Positions 54,722 to 62,898 of a DNA stretch of 64,000 bases are shown piece by piece. A model generated the notes under the pieces. That model saw only the letters and a list, made by a program, of their open reading frames with translations, had not been told where the DNA came from and ran no database searches. The stretch is from a virus. The translations under genes and the position numbers were made by a program. Numbering within the stretch: position 1 is the first letter of the stretch; each line of letters begins with the position of its first letter. The DNA is taken from the IMG/VR virus record IMGVR_UViG_3300045051_000720, positions 124,001 to 188,000 of that record; one strand, given 5' to 3'.

Positions 54722-55020
54722 CCACACGACGCTCGTTCCTCGCTACCCTTGCCGCGCTGCCCGTGGCCGGGCTGGCTATCGCGCGAGCACTGGCCTCGCC
54801 ACTACCCCCACCTCCGGCTAGCACCATCACGCTATTCGGCTGCACCACGCGTGCGCAAGCCAAGCGGGCCGCGCTGTGGTACCGGCAGTGTGGCTGGAAG
54901 AGCAACCCGGCGTGGGTGATGTACAACCATCTGGTCGCGACACACGGCCCAGCCGCCGTGGACCACAAGTCCTTCGCCCGGCTGGCCGCGTACTGTGACG
55001 AACCCGTGAAGAAGATCTAG
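54718..55020 (+). CDS. Secreted protein with Tat signal peptide, 100 aa
   Basis: TTRRSFLATLAALPVAGLAI carries a textbook twin-arginine motif (T-R-R-S-F-L) followed by a moderately hydrophobic helix and an ALA cleavage site. The mature part, about 70 residues, has four Cys (CTTRAQAKRAALWYRQC among them) and is basic. Export of a folded, perhaps disulfide- or metal-bound, protein through the host Tat system is inferred. Coupled by ATGA. Confidence 0.75.
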   Translation: MTTRRSFLATLAALPVAGLAIARALASPLPPPPASTITLFGCTTRAQAKRAALWYRQCGWKSNPAWVMYNHLVATHGPAAVDHKSFARLAAYCDEPVKKI

Positions 55021-55036
55021 AGGAAGGACCTGTCTC

Positions 55037-55279
55037 ATGACCAATTGGACTCCCTCAACCCACTGGGACCACGCCATCCCTACCTCCATTCCCGAGGTCA
55101 TTGCGCTGCTCGAACGGCGCATCGAGGTCCATGCCAAGTGGCTGGACTGGTTTGAGAACGGTCCTAGCGCCGAAACCGCCCGCGCGACAGAGGAGGGAGT
55201 TGGATGCGCTGCGTCGCAACGCGCGTATATCGCCCAGTATCGGGGCGCTATCGCGGCGCTTAGGGACAACACCCTATAG
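55037..55279 (+). CDS. Hypothetical protein, 80 aa
   Basis: AGGAAGGA eight bases before the ATG is one of few Shine-Dalgarno-like sites. IPEVIALLERRIEVHAKWLDW is a long helix. Unknown. Confidence 0.6.
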   Translation: MTNWTPSTHWDHAIPTSIPEVIALLERRIEVHAKWLDWFENGPSAETARATEEGVGCAASQRAYIAQYRGAIAALRDNTL

Positions 55280-55311
55280 ACACCGCGCGTTCGATCCGCT
55301 ACCGTCTCGCC
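55277..55311 (+). promoter_or_regulatory. Leaderless promoter, TAGACA class
   Basis: TAGACA at 55277, 17-bp spacer, TACCGT at 55300, six bases to ATG 55312. Confidence 0.7.
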
Positions 55312-55578
55312 ATGACTCCACGCACCGACGCCCAAGTCTGCCGACTAACCAAGCCCCTGACCGGGTTTGCGTCCTATCCCGACACCACTGAGGTCGTGCC
55401 GGCAGAACTGGCTCGTGAACTGGAGCGGCGTTTGACCACCCTTGGCGGCATCCAAACCCTCTGCTCAGAAGCCGCCCGCGCGTTACGTCAGATCAAGGAC
55501 CTCGCCAATGTCAACGAGCACACGCGCCAGATGCTGGTCAGCATTGGCAACAACCTCAACGAAGCATCACGTCGATGA
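55312..55578 (+). CDS. Hypothetical protein, 88 aa
   Basis: VPAELARELERRLTTLGGIQ and a later helix with VNEHTRQMLVSIGNNL. It heads a six-gene ATGA-linked operon. Unknown. Confidence 0.6.
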   Translation: MTPRTDAQVCRLTKPLTGFASYPDTTEVVPAELARELERRLTTLGGIQTLCSEAARALRQIKDLANVNEHTRQMLVSIGNNLNEASRR

Positions 55579-55919
55579 ACCCCCTCTCCTACGACGATCT
55601 ACTCGCCGCCAACCGCGCGGCCAATGCTCTGATCTCCCAACAGGCCGATGAGATGGCCGCGCTCCAAGCTCGCCTAGACCAGATCGCCGCCGCCCTAAGC
55701 CACCCTGAGGCCACCCATGCCGAGGTGCTGGAGGACATCGCCATCCTCAGGCAGCTCATGTGCGCTGGGCGCGACCTAGAGGACACCGTAAAACGGTATC
55801 TCGAACGGCGCGACGCTGGCTACCCAAAGGTCGCTGAGGAGTACGTGCAGGGTATGCGGCGGGACGTGACCAAGTGGGAAGGGGTCAACCGCCGGGACCC
55901 AGCGTTCATCTCGTCATGA
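55575..55919 (+). CDS. Helical phage protein, 114 aa
   Basis: Coupled by ATGA. ANALISQQADEMAALQARLD looks like a coiled coil, followed by another helical stretch ending KRYLERRDAGY. Unknown. Confidence 0.6.
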   Translation: MNPLSYDDLLAANRAANALISQQADEMAALQARLDQIAAALSHPEATHAEVLEDIAILRQLMCAGRDLEDTVKRYLERRDAGYPKVAEEYVQGMRRDVTKWEGVNRRDPAFISS

Positions 55920-56209
55920 GTATCCGGCCTTCCCCTCTCGCTCTTGACATCGCGCGTCATTTGGTCGGTGAGTGGTCAATCGGCCTCGTGTGGCGTGACG
56001 ACGATAAGACCGACATTGGGTTCGCGACCGAAGAGGAGATCGCCGCCGCGATTGACACCATCCTCCTCCCCCGCCTCGCCGCGCACGCTGATGCCATCGA
56101 GGACGCCCTGAACGGGTCTGTCGATTCCCGCCCCTATCCTGACGGTCCCAATCTGGACCGCGACACCCGCGCCGCGCTGCGCAAGAGCCTTGAGGAGTTG
56201 AAACCATGA
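55916..56209 (+). CDS. Hypothetical protein, 97 aa
   Basis: Coupled by ATGA. Acidic, helical (ATEEEIAAAIDTILLPRLA). Unknown. Confidence 0.6.
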   Translation: MSIRPSPLALDIARHLVGEWSIGLVWRDDDKTDIGFATEEEIAAAIDTILLPRLAAHADAIEDALNGSVDSRPYPDGPNLDRDTRAALRKSLEELKP

Positions 56210-56439
56210 CCCGTGCCGAACGCCGCGAACGCGCGCAACGCATCGTTGCCGACCTAAACGACAGCAGTGACGAGTGCCTGATGGCCCTAGACGACCTGCT
56301 CATCCTCGATCTGGAGGACGCCCTTGCCGCGCTGGTGTGGTCCTGTACTCCCACCCGCATCCCATCCGATGTCGGGTATCCCGGCGTCAAGGCTCCCGAT
56401 AAGAGAGTGCTCGAAACCGCGCGCCGCCTTCTGCCATGA
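56206..56439 (+). CDS. Hypothetical protein, 77 aa
   Basis: Coupled by ATGA. Basic start, acidic Leu-rich middle (LMALDDLLILDLEDALAAL). Unknown. Confidence 0.55.
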   Translation: MTRAERRERAQRIVADLNDSSDECLMALDDLLILDLEDALAALVWSCTPTRIPSDVGYPGVKAPDKRVLETARRLLP

Positions 56440-56741
56440 ACACCCCCGACCTTCCCGATGACATCAGAGACGCCATCGACCGCGCCGCGCGTGCGGTTCG
56501 CCGCCGTCATCAACACCGCGCCGGCTATCTGGTTGACAAGGATGGTCCCTTCGTAGCCGAGCCTTCGCTCGACGACTTCGCCGAGGACATCGCCGACCAG
56601 CTCGTGATCCCACTGGCCCGGCGAGACGCGCAGGTTGAGGCTTTGCTCGCTGCCATCGAGGAGGCTATCTCGTTGAACGACAACGGGATGAGCGCGCTGG
56701 CGTGGGAGCGGCTGCGCAGTGCCATCACCACTTTGACATGA
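56436..56741 (+). CDS. Hypothetical acidic helical protein, 101 aa
   Basis: Coupled by ATGA. Acidic and helical (DFAEDIADQLVIPLARRDAQ). Unknown. Confidence 0.55.
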   Translation: MNTPDLPDDIRDAIDRAARAVRRRHQHRAGYLVDKDGPFVAEPSLDDFAEDIADQLVIPLARRDAQVEALLAAIEEAISLNDNGMSALAWERLRSAITTLT

Positions 56742-57040
56742 AGACCCGTTCCCGCAAAGCCCACGCACGGTTCAACGCCTCGCTGGGGATCAAGCCTCGA
56801 TTTGAAGGACTCCCGCCCGCCAAGGAGATGGGCCTCAAGCACGAGGAGTGGGTCGCGCTGATTCACATTCGCAAACTTTACGGTGAGGTCCGTGATGGGT
56901 TGAACTACCTCACCATTGACCAGTGCGAGGCCAAGCTCGCGGAGGCCGAGTCGTGTCTCAGACTCCATTTTCCTGATTGGACCAGTCAACGTCTAGTCCA
57001 GATGTCCCAAGAGGACCTTTACGAGAGCGCGGCTGGGTGA
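56738..57040 (+). CDS. Hypothetical protein, 100 aa
   Basis: Coupled by ATGA. KTRSRKAHARFNASLGIKP then helical (IHIRKLYGEVRDGLNYL). Last gene of the operon. Confidence 0.55.
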   Translation: MKTRSRKAHARFNASLGIKPRFEGLPPAKEMGLKHEEWVALIHIRKLYGEVRDGLNYLTIDQCEAKLAEAESCLRLHFPDWTSQRLVQMSQEDLYESAAG

Positions 57041-57093
57041 TATTCCCCAGCCATATGAGGGACACACCCTATGGTGTTCCACCGCCGGTCTGC

Positions 57094-57106
57094 TATACTA
57101 GACACC
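57094..57106 (+). promoter_or_regulatory. -10 box of a leaderless promoter, GTG start
   Basis: TATACT at 57094 and seven bases to GTG 57107; no good TTGACA at 17 bp, only ATGGTG. The spacing still fits the leaderless rule. Confidence 0.5.
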
Positions 57107-57403
57107 GTGAATACACCTATCCTCTCAGTTACCTTGACCGCCGCGCAGGGCCGCACCCTGCTTGCCTCTCTTCCCGAGGCCCCCGAAGGCTTGACCTACA
57201 TCTGCATCGGCCCCAACGTCTGGGGCTCCGCCAAGGTGGCGTCGAGCGCCGCGAAACGAGCGCGCGAGGAGGGTGGTGGCAAGGGACCCTACATCATCCA
57301 TCTGGTCAACGGGGGTGCCGAGGTTGACTGCGTGAGCGGCAACCTCTACTACGCCAAGAGCACGACTGGCCTTCAACTCGGCATCGCCCGATTCAAGCAA
57401 TGA
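57107..57403 (+). CDS. Hypothetical protein, 98 aa
   Basis: GTG 57107 chosen from the promoter distance; an ATG at 57071 lies upstream of the -10 box. LSVTLTAAQGRTLLASLPEA at the start. Beta-rich C terminus. Unknown. Confidence 0.55.
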   Translation: MNTPILSVTLTAAQGRTLLASLPEAPEGLTYICIGPNVWGSAKVASSAAKRAREEGGGKGPYIIHLVNGGAEVDCVSGNLYYAKSTTGLQLGIARFKQ

Positions 57404-57657
57404 ACCAACCTGTCGCCAATCCCGGCTATGACGGCACCGTCAAGGTGCTGCGCGAGGCTGGGTACCACTGCACCCGCCAGTTCCGCTGTTCCGACTCCAT
57501 GCGGAAGGGCTACATCCCCTGCGAGGAGCTGATGGAGGTCTGGCTGGGACCCAAGGGCGTCCTCATCGTGCAGAAGTGGACCAAGGGTTGCGGCGCGCAG
57601 GTCTACCTTGGCTGGGGTGCTGGTCAGACCTTTGACGAGCTGAAGGCGGCGTTATGA
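57400..57657 (+). CDS. Hypothetical protein, 85 aa
   Basis: Coupled by ATGA. Contains CTRQFRCSDSMRKGYIPCEE with three Cys, and VWLGPKGVLIVQKW. Unknown. Confidence 0.55.
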   Translation: MNQPVANPGYDGTVKVLREAGYHCTRQFRCSDSMRKGYIPCEELMEVWLGPKGVLIVQKWTKGCGAQVYLGWGAGQTFDELKAAL

Positions 57658-57884
57658 CCAAGACCGACCGATTCGCCAAGGCGCTCCTCGAAAACGGCTT
57701 TCGTGAGTACCGCCAAGACGGTAAACGTGCGTTCGAGCGTAGCGGTAACCGTCGTCACGCGAGCTTTACCCTGCTAGGCAACGGGTGGGTTCATGTGTAC
57801 ACGCGCGAGTTCCCTGCCCGGGAGGGATGGGCCATATACAACTGCCGCGTCAGTGAGGCGCGCAAACTGATTGGATGGGTATGA
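57654..57884 (+). CDS. Hypothetical protein, 76 aa
   Basis: Coupled by ATGA. Beta-rich, DNA/RNA-binding-like basic surface (HASFTLLGNGWVHVYTREF). Unknown. Confidence 0.5.
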   Translation: MTKTDRFAKALLENGFREYRQDGKRAFERSGNRRHASFTLLGNGWVHVYTREFPAREGWAIYNCRVSEARKLIGWV

Positions 57885-58138
57885 GCACCACCAAACGCCC
57901 CCGCGCCACGAAGCGTGTCCGCACGACGCTCGACGTACTCCATCGCCGTCGCTACGATCTGTTTGCCTTGACTACCGAGGAAAATGCCAAACTGCGCCAC
58001 GCCCTCCAGCTCCACATCGATTTTCTTGACTCCCTGCCTCGGGGTTGGCTGGGTCGCACGGTCGCGGACATCGGCCTCCTCAACGACGCCTACCTTGCCT
58101 CGCGTGCGGTGGGTGTGGTCAGCCGGAAGGAACGATGA
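57881..58138 (+). CDS. Hypothetical basic protein, 85 aa
   Basis: Coupled by ATGA. Arg-rich N terminus (TKRPRATKRVRTTLDVLHRR). Unknown. Confidence 0.55.
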   Translation: MSTTKRPRATKRVRTTLDVLHRRRYDLFALTTEENAKLRHALQLHIDFLDSLPRGWLGRTVADIGLLNDAYLASRAVGVVSRKER

Positions 58139-58461
58139 GCACGCTACTCAAGCGCAAGGTCACTCGCATCACGCAGTCTTCACTCGACGGCTGCTTTGGT
58201 CCCGACCGGGGTCGGCGTATCGCCATTACTCTGGTCCCCGGCACGGATGTCATCCCCGATCTCATCGTCCTCCGTCCCCACGGCACGCGCCGGCCCGAGT
58301 CAATCGCGGCCATCGATTGCTATGCGTACGCGATGAGGTGTCGCGTTTCCAAAGCCCAGCGCGACAAAGCCCTCGCCAAGGCCCAAGCAATCAAGGCCCG
58401 CAAGGACGCGGCGAAGCGCGAGCGTGAGCTGGCGCGGGCGGTACGGAGGGAGCAATCATGA
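58135..58461 (+). CDS. Hypothetical protein, 108 aa
   Basis: Coupled by ATGA. Begins with a beta-rich half; ends with a long Lys/Arg/Ala helix (AKAQAIKARKDAAKRERELA). Unknown. Confidence 0.55.
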   Translation: MSTLLKRKVTRITQSSLDGCFGPDRGRRIAITLVPGTDVIPDLIVLRPHGTRRPESIAAIDCYAYAMRCRVSKAQRDKALAKAQAIKARKDAAKRERELARAVRREQS

Positions 58462-58805
58462 ACCGCGAGCGTATCGACCTCTGCGCCGTCTGCGTCCCGG
58501 TCATCAAGGACCGCTTCATGCACGCGGCTGACCTATTCGAGCCCTTCAAGGTGCTCATCGAGGAGCCCATCCACATCTCGGGCTACATTGCCGAGGGCAA
58601 CGATACCGCGTCCTGCATCACCAAGACCCGTGCCGCGCTAGAGAAGACCGGCGACTATCGGGTCATCGCCATCTGGTGCTTGCAGCATCCAGAGGGAGCC
58701 TATCGTGACGAGACGGTCAAGGTGGTCAGCACCGGTCACGGCTGGTGTCTATTCCACGAGCTGTTGGAGCGGTATCAGTATCCGGTTGAGGTCTCTCCCC
58801 TATAG
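58458..58805 (+). CDS. Hypothetical protein, 115 aa
   Basis: Coupled by ATGA. DLCAVCVPVIKDRFMHA at the start; several Cys without a clear metal pattern. Unknown. Confidence 0.55.
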   Translation: MNRERIDLCAVCVPVIKDRFMHAADLFEPFKVLIEEPIHISGYIAEGNDTASCITKTRAALEKTGDYRVIAIWCLQHPEGAYRDETVKVVSTGHGWCLFHELLERYQYPVEVSPL

Positions 58806-58837
58806 ACATCCCCATCCAACTCGTCTATCCTCCCACC
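58803..58837 (+). promoter_or_regulatory. Leaderless promoter, TAGACA class
   Basis: TAGACA at 58803, 17-bp spacer with TCCAAC, TATCCT at 58826, six bases to ATG 58838. Confidence 0.75.
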
Positions 58838-59152
58838 ATGAACACCTTCGTCATGCTTTCCGACTGCGTGGACCCCAGCGACCCCCAAGGTCGCACCTAT
58901 CGCGAGATCAACGCCGCGAAGACACACGGCATCCCCATTGGCGCGCTTGTCGAGATCGGTCATCTCGACTATCCCTCCCCGATGGACGGCGCGCGGCTGT
59001 TTGTTGTCGCGCATAACCGTGATTGTGACGGCACTCCCCTGTATGCCCTCTGCGCGGACCCCGAGGACACAATCGTCCAGCGTAAGGGATTCGCCAACGA
59101 CAAATGGCATCATGGGTACAGCGAGGACAGTCTGACGGTTATCCGACCATGA
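58838..59152 (+). CDS. Hypothetical protein, 104 aa
   Basis: Beta-rich: GALVEIGHLDYPSPMDGARL and LFVVAHNRDCDGTPLYALC form one small domain. Unknown. Confidence 0.55.
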   Translation: MNTFVMLSDCVDPSDPQGRTYREINAAKTHGIPIGALVEIGHLDYPSPMDGARLFVVAHNRDCDGTPLYALCADPEDTIVQRKGFANDKWHHGYSEDSLTVIRP

Positions 59153-59328
59153 CCCACCCCCTCACCAACGCTCCTCTCTTCCGCGGCGAGCTGATCAACG
59201 GCGAACCCGCGCGGTTCTACGTGTGGGAGCCACTAGGCAACGCCCAAGAGGTCTGCCACCGATTCGATGACGAGTGCCTAGCCACGCAATGTGCGGTGAG
59301 ACTCGGCACGACAGTGGAGGTCGAATGA
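59149..59328 (+). CDS. Hypothetical protein, 59 aa
   Basis: Coupled by ATGA at both ends. Contains ARFYVWEPLGNAQEVCHRF. Unknown. Confidence 0.5.
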   Translation: MTHPLTNAPLFRGELINGEPARFYVWEPLGNAQEVCHRFDDECLATQCAVRLGTTVEVE

Positions 59329-59567
59329 GCCACACCCGCCGCGATCATCCTCCCGCCGCCGGCCTTCACGGCGACTCCGTGATGGACGAACCCCACAAGG
59401 GCATCTGGCACCGCCAAGACCACCACTACGGCGACCAGCGCAAGATGCGCGCCAAGGCCAAGGTGGCGATTCGGCGGCGTGACCGCAAGCGGTTGGGCAA
59501 GCCGACTGAGGAGTCGGGGGTGATCGAACCGGTGGCCAAGCGCACGCGATTCGGGTCCATCAAATGA
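59325..59567 (+). CDS. Basic protein, 80 aa
   Basis: Coupled by ATGA. His-rich start and a Lys/Arg-rich run (RKMRAKAKVAIRRRDRKR), probably nucleic-acid binding. Confidence 0.55.
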   Translation: MSHTRRDHPPAAGLHGDSVMDEPHKGIWHRQDHHYGDQRKMRAKAKVAIRRRDRKRLGKPTEESGVIEPVAKRTRFGSIK

Positions 59568-59971
59568 GCTTTATCCGTTGCCTGTCCAACCCCGAGGGTC
59601 TGTACGTTTACCATGACGTATGCGGCTTCATCTCCGTCCACGGGCCTGTCAATACCCGAATCGGGTTGCGCGACTGGGGTACCCTCAAGCGAATCTACCG
59701 CGCTAACCGCATTGCCGACATGGATGGCAAACGCCTCAAGGTCACCCACGACGTGACCGTGAACCAGCGCGGGCGAGAGGTAGACAGGAGCAAGTGGTCT
59801 CTTCGGCGCCGCGTGTCCGGCCCGCGCTGTGACCTCAAGGTCCGCATCGCCATCTTGCACAGGCGCACGTGGCACCGATTCTACCTCTGGGAGGTCACCT
59901 ATCGCTACCTGATGGACAACGCCATCGCGCAGGACGATTGGGCACGTGACAAGCGCATGGTACGCATATGA
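59564..59971 (+). CDS. Hypothetical protein, 135 aa
   Basis: Coupled by ATGA. Beta-rich first half; basic middle (RGREVDRSKWSLRRRVSG). Unknown. Confidence 0.55.
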   Translation: MSFIRCLSNPEGLYVYHDVCGFISVHGPVNTRIGLRDWGTLKRIYRANRIADMDGKRLKVTHDVTVNQRGREVDRSKWSLRRRVSGPRCDLKVRIAILHRRTWHRFYLWEVTYRYLMDNAIAQDDWARDKRMVRI

Positions 59972-60396
59972 TCCTCTCCATCAGCGCGCCGTTCTGGCAG
60001 GTCGAGAAGTGGACCCACTCATGGCGCCATCGCGTGTGCCTCATTGAAGGCTTGACCTGCATCCAAGGCCAGACCCACTACAACGGGAGCACCCCTACCG
60101 CCATTGTGGTCGATGCCACCATCGCGCCGATTGTGCTGCGCCTGAACGAGCTGGGCCACACGACCCAGTTCTCATGCAGTGGGCTGAAGGAGGATCATGA
60201 CGATCCCCGCTGGGGGCACTTCGACGGGACGCATTGGGCCTATCTGGCGTTTGACCAGTGTGATCCCACTCTCGCGCCGCGCGGGGTGGTGGTCCAAGAC
60301 ACCCACCATGTCCATTGGACCTTCAGCCGTCAACTCACCCATCTCCGCACGCAATGGGAAGAGCTGGCGGCGCGGTTGGGAGTGGAGCTGTTGTAG
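59968..60396 (+). CDS. Conserved-looking protein, 142 aa
   Basis: VLRLNELGHTTQFSCSGLKE and the following acidic/His stretch resemble a small family in phages and bacteria with a conserved TxFSCSG motif; the Cys may be functional. Coupled by ATGA. Confidence 0.6.
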   Translation: MILSISAPFWQVEKWTHSWRHRVCLIEGLTCIQGQTHYNGSTPTAIVVDATIAPIVLRLNELGHTTQFSCSGLKEDHDDPRWGHFDGTHWAYLAFDQCDPTLAPRGVVVQDTHHVHWTFSRQLTHLRTQWEELAARLGVELL

Positions 60397-60410
60397 GGTA
60401 AACACCCTGC

Positions 60411-60445
60411 TTGACGGGCCACCCATCATCGAGTAACCTACCACC
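60411..60445 (+). promoter_or_regulatory. Leaderless promoter
   Basis: TTGACG at 60411, 17-bp spacer, TAACCT at 60434, six bases to ATG 60446. Confidence 0.65.
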
Positions 60446-60604
60446 ATGCGCTATCACTATCTCCTCACTCTCTCCACCTTCTGCCTTGGCTGGGCCGCGA
60501 TCGATGTAGTCAAGGGAACCATCAAGACATCGACCCATGGGTTCACCCTCGCCGCGCTGGCGCTGGTTGTGATCTATCTGGCGATCAAGGAGGCTCGTTC
60601 ATGA
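60446..60604 (+). CDS. Small membrane protein, 52 aa
   Basis: Two hydrophobic stretches (YLLTLSTFCLGWAAI and FTLAALALVVIYLAI). Coupled by ATGA to another membrane protein. Confidence 0.6.
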   Translation: MRYHYLLTLSTFCLGWAAIDVVKGTIKTSTHGFTLAALALVVIYLAIKEARS

Positions 60605-60909
60605 AAGCCATCGGCTATATCACCGTCACCATCCTCGCCATCGTCCTCTCCACCATCTGGGGCGGCTATATCCTCTCGATCCTGTGGTCGTGGTTCATGG
60701 TCAAGGCATTCGCCCTGCCCGTACTCACCACCGGCCAAGCGATTGGCGTCTCGCTGGTTGTCGGTTACTTCCATCGGGGACTGGCTACCACCAAGACCAA
60801 GGAGGAAGACTCGTTTGGTGAAACGCTTGCCCGTTCGGCGGCGATGGGGTTCGTGTTTCCCTTGGTGTTCCTCGCGATTGGGTGGGTTGTTCATGTCTGC
60901 GTTGGTTGA
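60601..60909 (+). CDS. Membrane protein, 102 aa
   Basis: Three predicted helices (IGYITVTILAIVLSTIWGG, GQAIGVSLVVGYF, AAMGFVFPLVFLAIGWVV) with a charged loop KTKEEDS. Forms a pair with the gene upstream. Confidence 0.65.
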   Translation: MKAIGYITVTILAIVLSTIWGGYILSILWSWFMVKAFALPVLTTGQAIGVSLVVGYFHRGLATTKTKEEDSFGETLARSAAMGFVFPLVFLAIGWVVHVCVG

Positions 60910-60912
60910 CCC

Positions 60913-61194
60913 ATGACACCTACCTACCTCGTCTGGGTCAAAGGCCCTCGCGGAACCAAGCTGCTCCCCATCCAAGCGGGCGACCGCATCTCTTGCCGCC
61001 GCACCGTCAAGCCGCGCAATGTGCTCGGGACGGTGTTGGAGGTCAAGGGTGGTCTCCGCGTCGAACTGGACCCCTACGACAGCAACGAGGTCAGTCTGCC
61101 GGGTGGCGAGATGACCCTCCGCCCGCGCTGGTTGGTGGGCGCATGGCGCGATGGGATTCACCTTCACGATCTGCCCGAGAACGCCTCGCGATGA
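60913..61194 (+). CDS. Hypothetical protein, 93 aa
   Basis: Beta-rich, SH3-like by eye (VLGTVLEVKGGLRVELDP). Unknown. Confidence 0.55.
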   Translation: MTPTYLVWVKGPRGTKLLPIQAGDRISCRRTVKPRNVLGTVLEVKGGLRVELDPYDSNEVSLPGGEMTLRPRWLVGAWRDGIHLHDLPENASR

Positions 61195-61793
61195 CCGATC
61201 AACCCTCACCCCTCGCCATCAAGCTGGCCGCGCGTTTCCATCCCAAGGGACCAGACGCCGCCGCGCAGGTCCAATCCGTCCTCGACTCCCACCAGTGCGA
61301 CGAATGGGAGCGCAAGCGCGCTGAGAACGCGCGCCAACCCCGATTCGCTGACAACATCTGGGTCAAACGCGCCCGCGCGCCGTCCTATGTCGCGGAGTGG
61401 CTCACCCTCTCTCTGGCTCCCGCAGAGGACGATCACCCCTATCGGGTTCAGCTCCGGCGGTATTGCACGCCGGGCCGCATTGCGACCTACTCGTTTGACA
61501 TGCAGATTGCCGCGTGCGCGGGCGTAGGTCCGCGGTTCCGGTACTATAGCGAGCCGTGGTGCCCCATCGCCAAGGCCATCCAGATGGCGCAGGTTGATCT
61601 CGACAGGCCACAGGTGGTCGCACTGTGCGTGAAGGCGTTCGAGGTTGAGTGCATCGTCCGTGCCTACGGGCACGAGTTTATCTGGCTGCTTGACATCCTC
61701 GCGCCGAAATCGCGCACCTACCGCGCGGTCAAGCGGGTATGCGACCAGACCATGGAGGCGCGAGCGACGCGTCTCAAAACCTCGAAACCATGA
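61191..61793 (+). CDS. Hypothetical protein, 200 aa
   Basis: Start ATG 61191 (ATGA). Helical with several Cys and Trp (QIAACAGVGPRFRYYSEPWC). One of the longer unknowns of this end. Confidence 0.6.
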   Translation: MTDQPSPLAIKLAARFHPKGPDAAAQVQSVLDSHQCDEWERKRAENARQPRFADNIWVKRARAPSYVAEWLTLSLAPAEDDHPYRVQLRRYCTPGRIATYSFDMQIAACAGVGPRFRYYSEPWCPIAKAIQMAQVDLDRPQVVALCVKAFEVECIVRAYGHEFIWLLDILAPKSRTYRAVKRVCDQTMEARATRLKTSKP

Positions 61794-62143
61794 AACCCCG
61801 CCTCTACATTGCCTTCGGCTATCACCTGTCCTGCATCGCGGACGAGCACCGCTCGGCCAACGGCTCTTGTCAGGTCAGCGTGGCCGCGCTGGTGCCGACC
61901 AAGAAACGGTTCGCGGAGCTGCTGTGTGAGATGGGCCGTGGGAACGTAACCCCGCGCGACGTGAACAGCACCCTGCGTACCCTCAACACCTACTGCCTCG
62001 TACAGGTAGCGCACGAACACATGGCTGTGTACCCCACCGTGACCGCGGCGGTAGTGAAGGTCAACACCCTCTACTATAGCCCGGACGGCCACTGCATGGA
62101 GGGGTACGTAAAGGAATGGTTTGAGGTCACGTCTCGGTCATGA
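61790..62143 (+). CDS. Hypothetical protein, 117 aa
   Basis: Coupled by ATGA. Contains YIAFGYHLSCIADEHRS and a beta-rich end. Unknown. Confidence 0.55.
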   Translation: MKPRLYIAFGYHLSCIADEHRSANGSCQVSVAALVPTKKRFAELLCEMGRGNVTPRDVNSTLRTLNTYCLVQVAHEHMAVYPTVTAAVVKVNTLYYSPDGHCMEGYVKEWFEVTSRS

Positions 62144-62436
62144 ACACCGAGCCCCTATCCACTTTCCTGCGTTCCGCCATCGCATTGCTCGACAGCGTGA
62201 CCGGACAGACGCGCATCCAGCGTTTTCTCTACCTCCGTTACGACCTGCTTAACCTCCACTATCCCCATGAGCCGTTCGGCGTCGATCAGGGCACTCCTGA
62301 CGTGTTCGCCGAGATGCTGTCCTATGTCACAGGCGCGCAACCTATTCCCGAGCGCAAGCCCGGGTCGGATGCCCAAACGGACCAGACCTATTGGCGACGC
62401 TACCGTGACTGGCTGCGGCAGTATGTCGTGAGGTAG
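62140..62436 (+). CDS. Hypothetical protein, 98 aa
   Basis: Coupled by ATGA. Helical (IQRFLYLRYDLLNLHYP). Unknown. Confidence 0.55.
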   Translation: MNTEPLSTFLRSAIALLDSVTGQTRIQRFLYLRYDLLNLHYPHEPFGVDQGTPDVFAEMLSYVTGAQPIPERKPGSDAQTDQTYWRRYRDWLRQYVVR

Positions 62437-62444
62437 ATTCCCTA

Positions 62445-62482
62445 TTGCGCCCCGCCACAGACCTGCTACCATCCCCCGTGAC
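62445..62482 (+). promoter_or_regulatory. Promoter, TTGCGC variant
   Basis: TTGCGC at 62445, 16-bp spacer, TACCAT at 62467, ten bases to ATG 62483 (a GTG lies five bases after the -10 but is out of frame). Confidence 0.5.
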
Positions 62483-62734
62483 ATGAAGCGCCTGCCCTAC
62501 ATCAACCCGTGCTTCCGCAAGCACCTTGACGGGACATGGAGCTGGCGCGCGGTTGTGTTCGCCAGTACGCCCCCTAACGCATACCAACGTCGCCACGGGT
62601 TCATGCAGATGGCCCATTGCACACTCGAAATGGCCACCTCGCCTCAGCCCACTCTTGAGGAGGCCGAAGCCGATCTAAAGGCCGCGCTCAAGGTGCTTGG
62701 GCTCTCTCGCGCCAAGTCCTCGCCACGCTCATGA
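62483..62734 (+). CDS. Hypothetical protein, 83 aa
   Basis: PYINPCFRKHLDGTWSWRAVV begins a beta-rich protein; ends with a helix (TLEEAEADLKAALKVLGL). Resembles DUF-type phage proteins but not placed. Confidence 0.55.
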   Translation: MKRLPYINPCFRKHLDGTWSWRAVVFASTPPNAYQRRHGFMQMAHCTLEMATSPQPTLEEAEADLKAALKVLGLSRAKSSPRS

Positions 62735-62898
62735 ACCACCTCCTCTTCACCATCTCTGTGCCCACCCGCGCGCGCAAGCCCGAGATCATTGACCGCGAAT
62801 GGGAACGCATCAAGCGCCGGCTTGAGCGAGCAGCGACCCGATCTAAGGACCCCGAGCGGCGCGCTGTGGTGACGCCTGTGGTTCAACACCTCTCATGA
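62731..62898 (+). CDS. Basic small protein, 55 aa
   Basis: Coupled by ATGA at both ends. Arg-rich helix (REWERIKRRLERAATRS). Unknown. Confidence 0.55.
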   Translation: MNHLLFTISVPTRARKPEIIDREWERIKRRLERAATRSKDPERRAVVTPVVQHLS

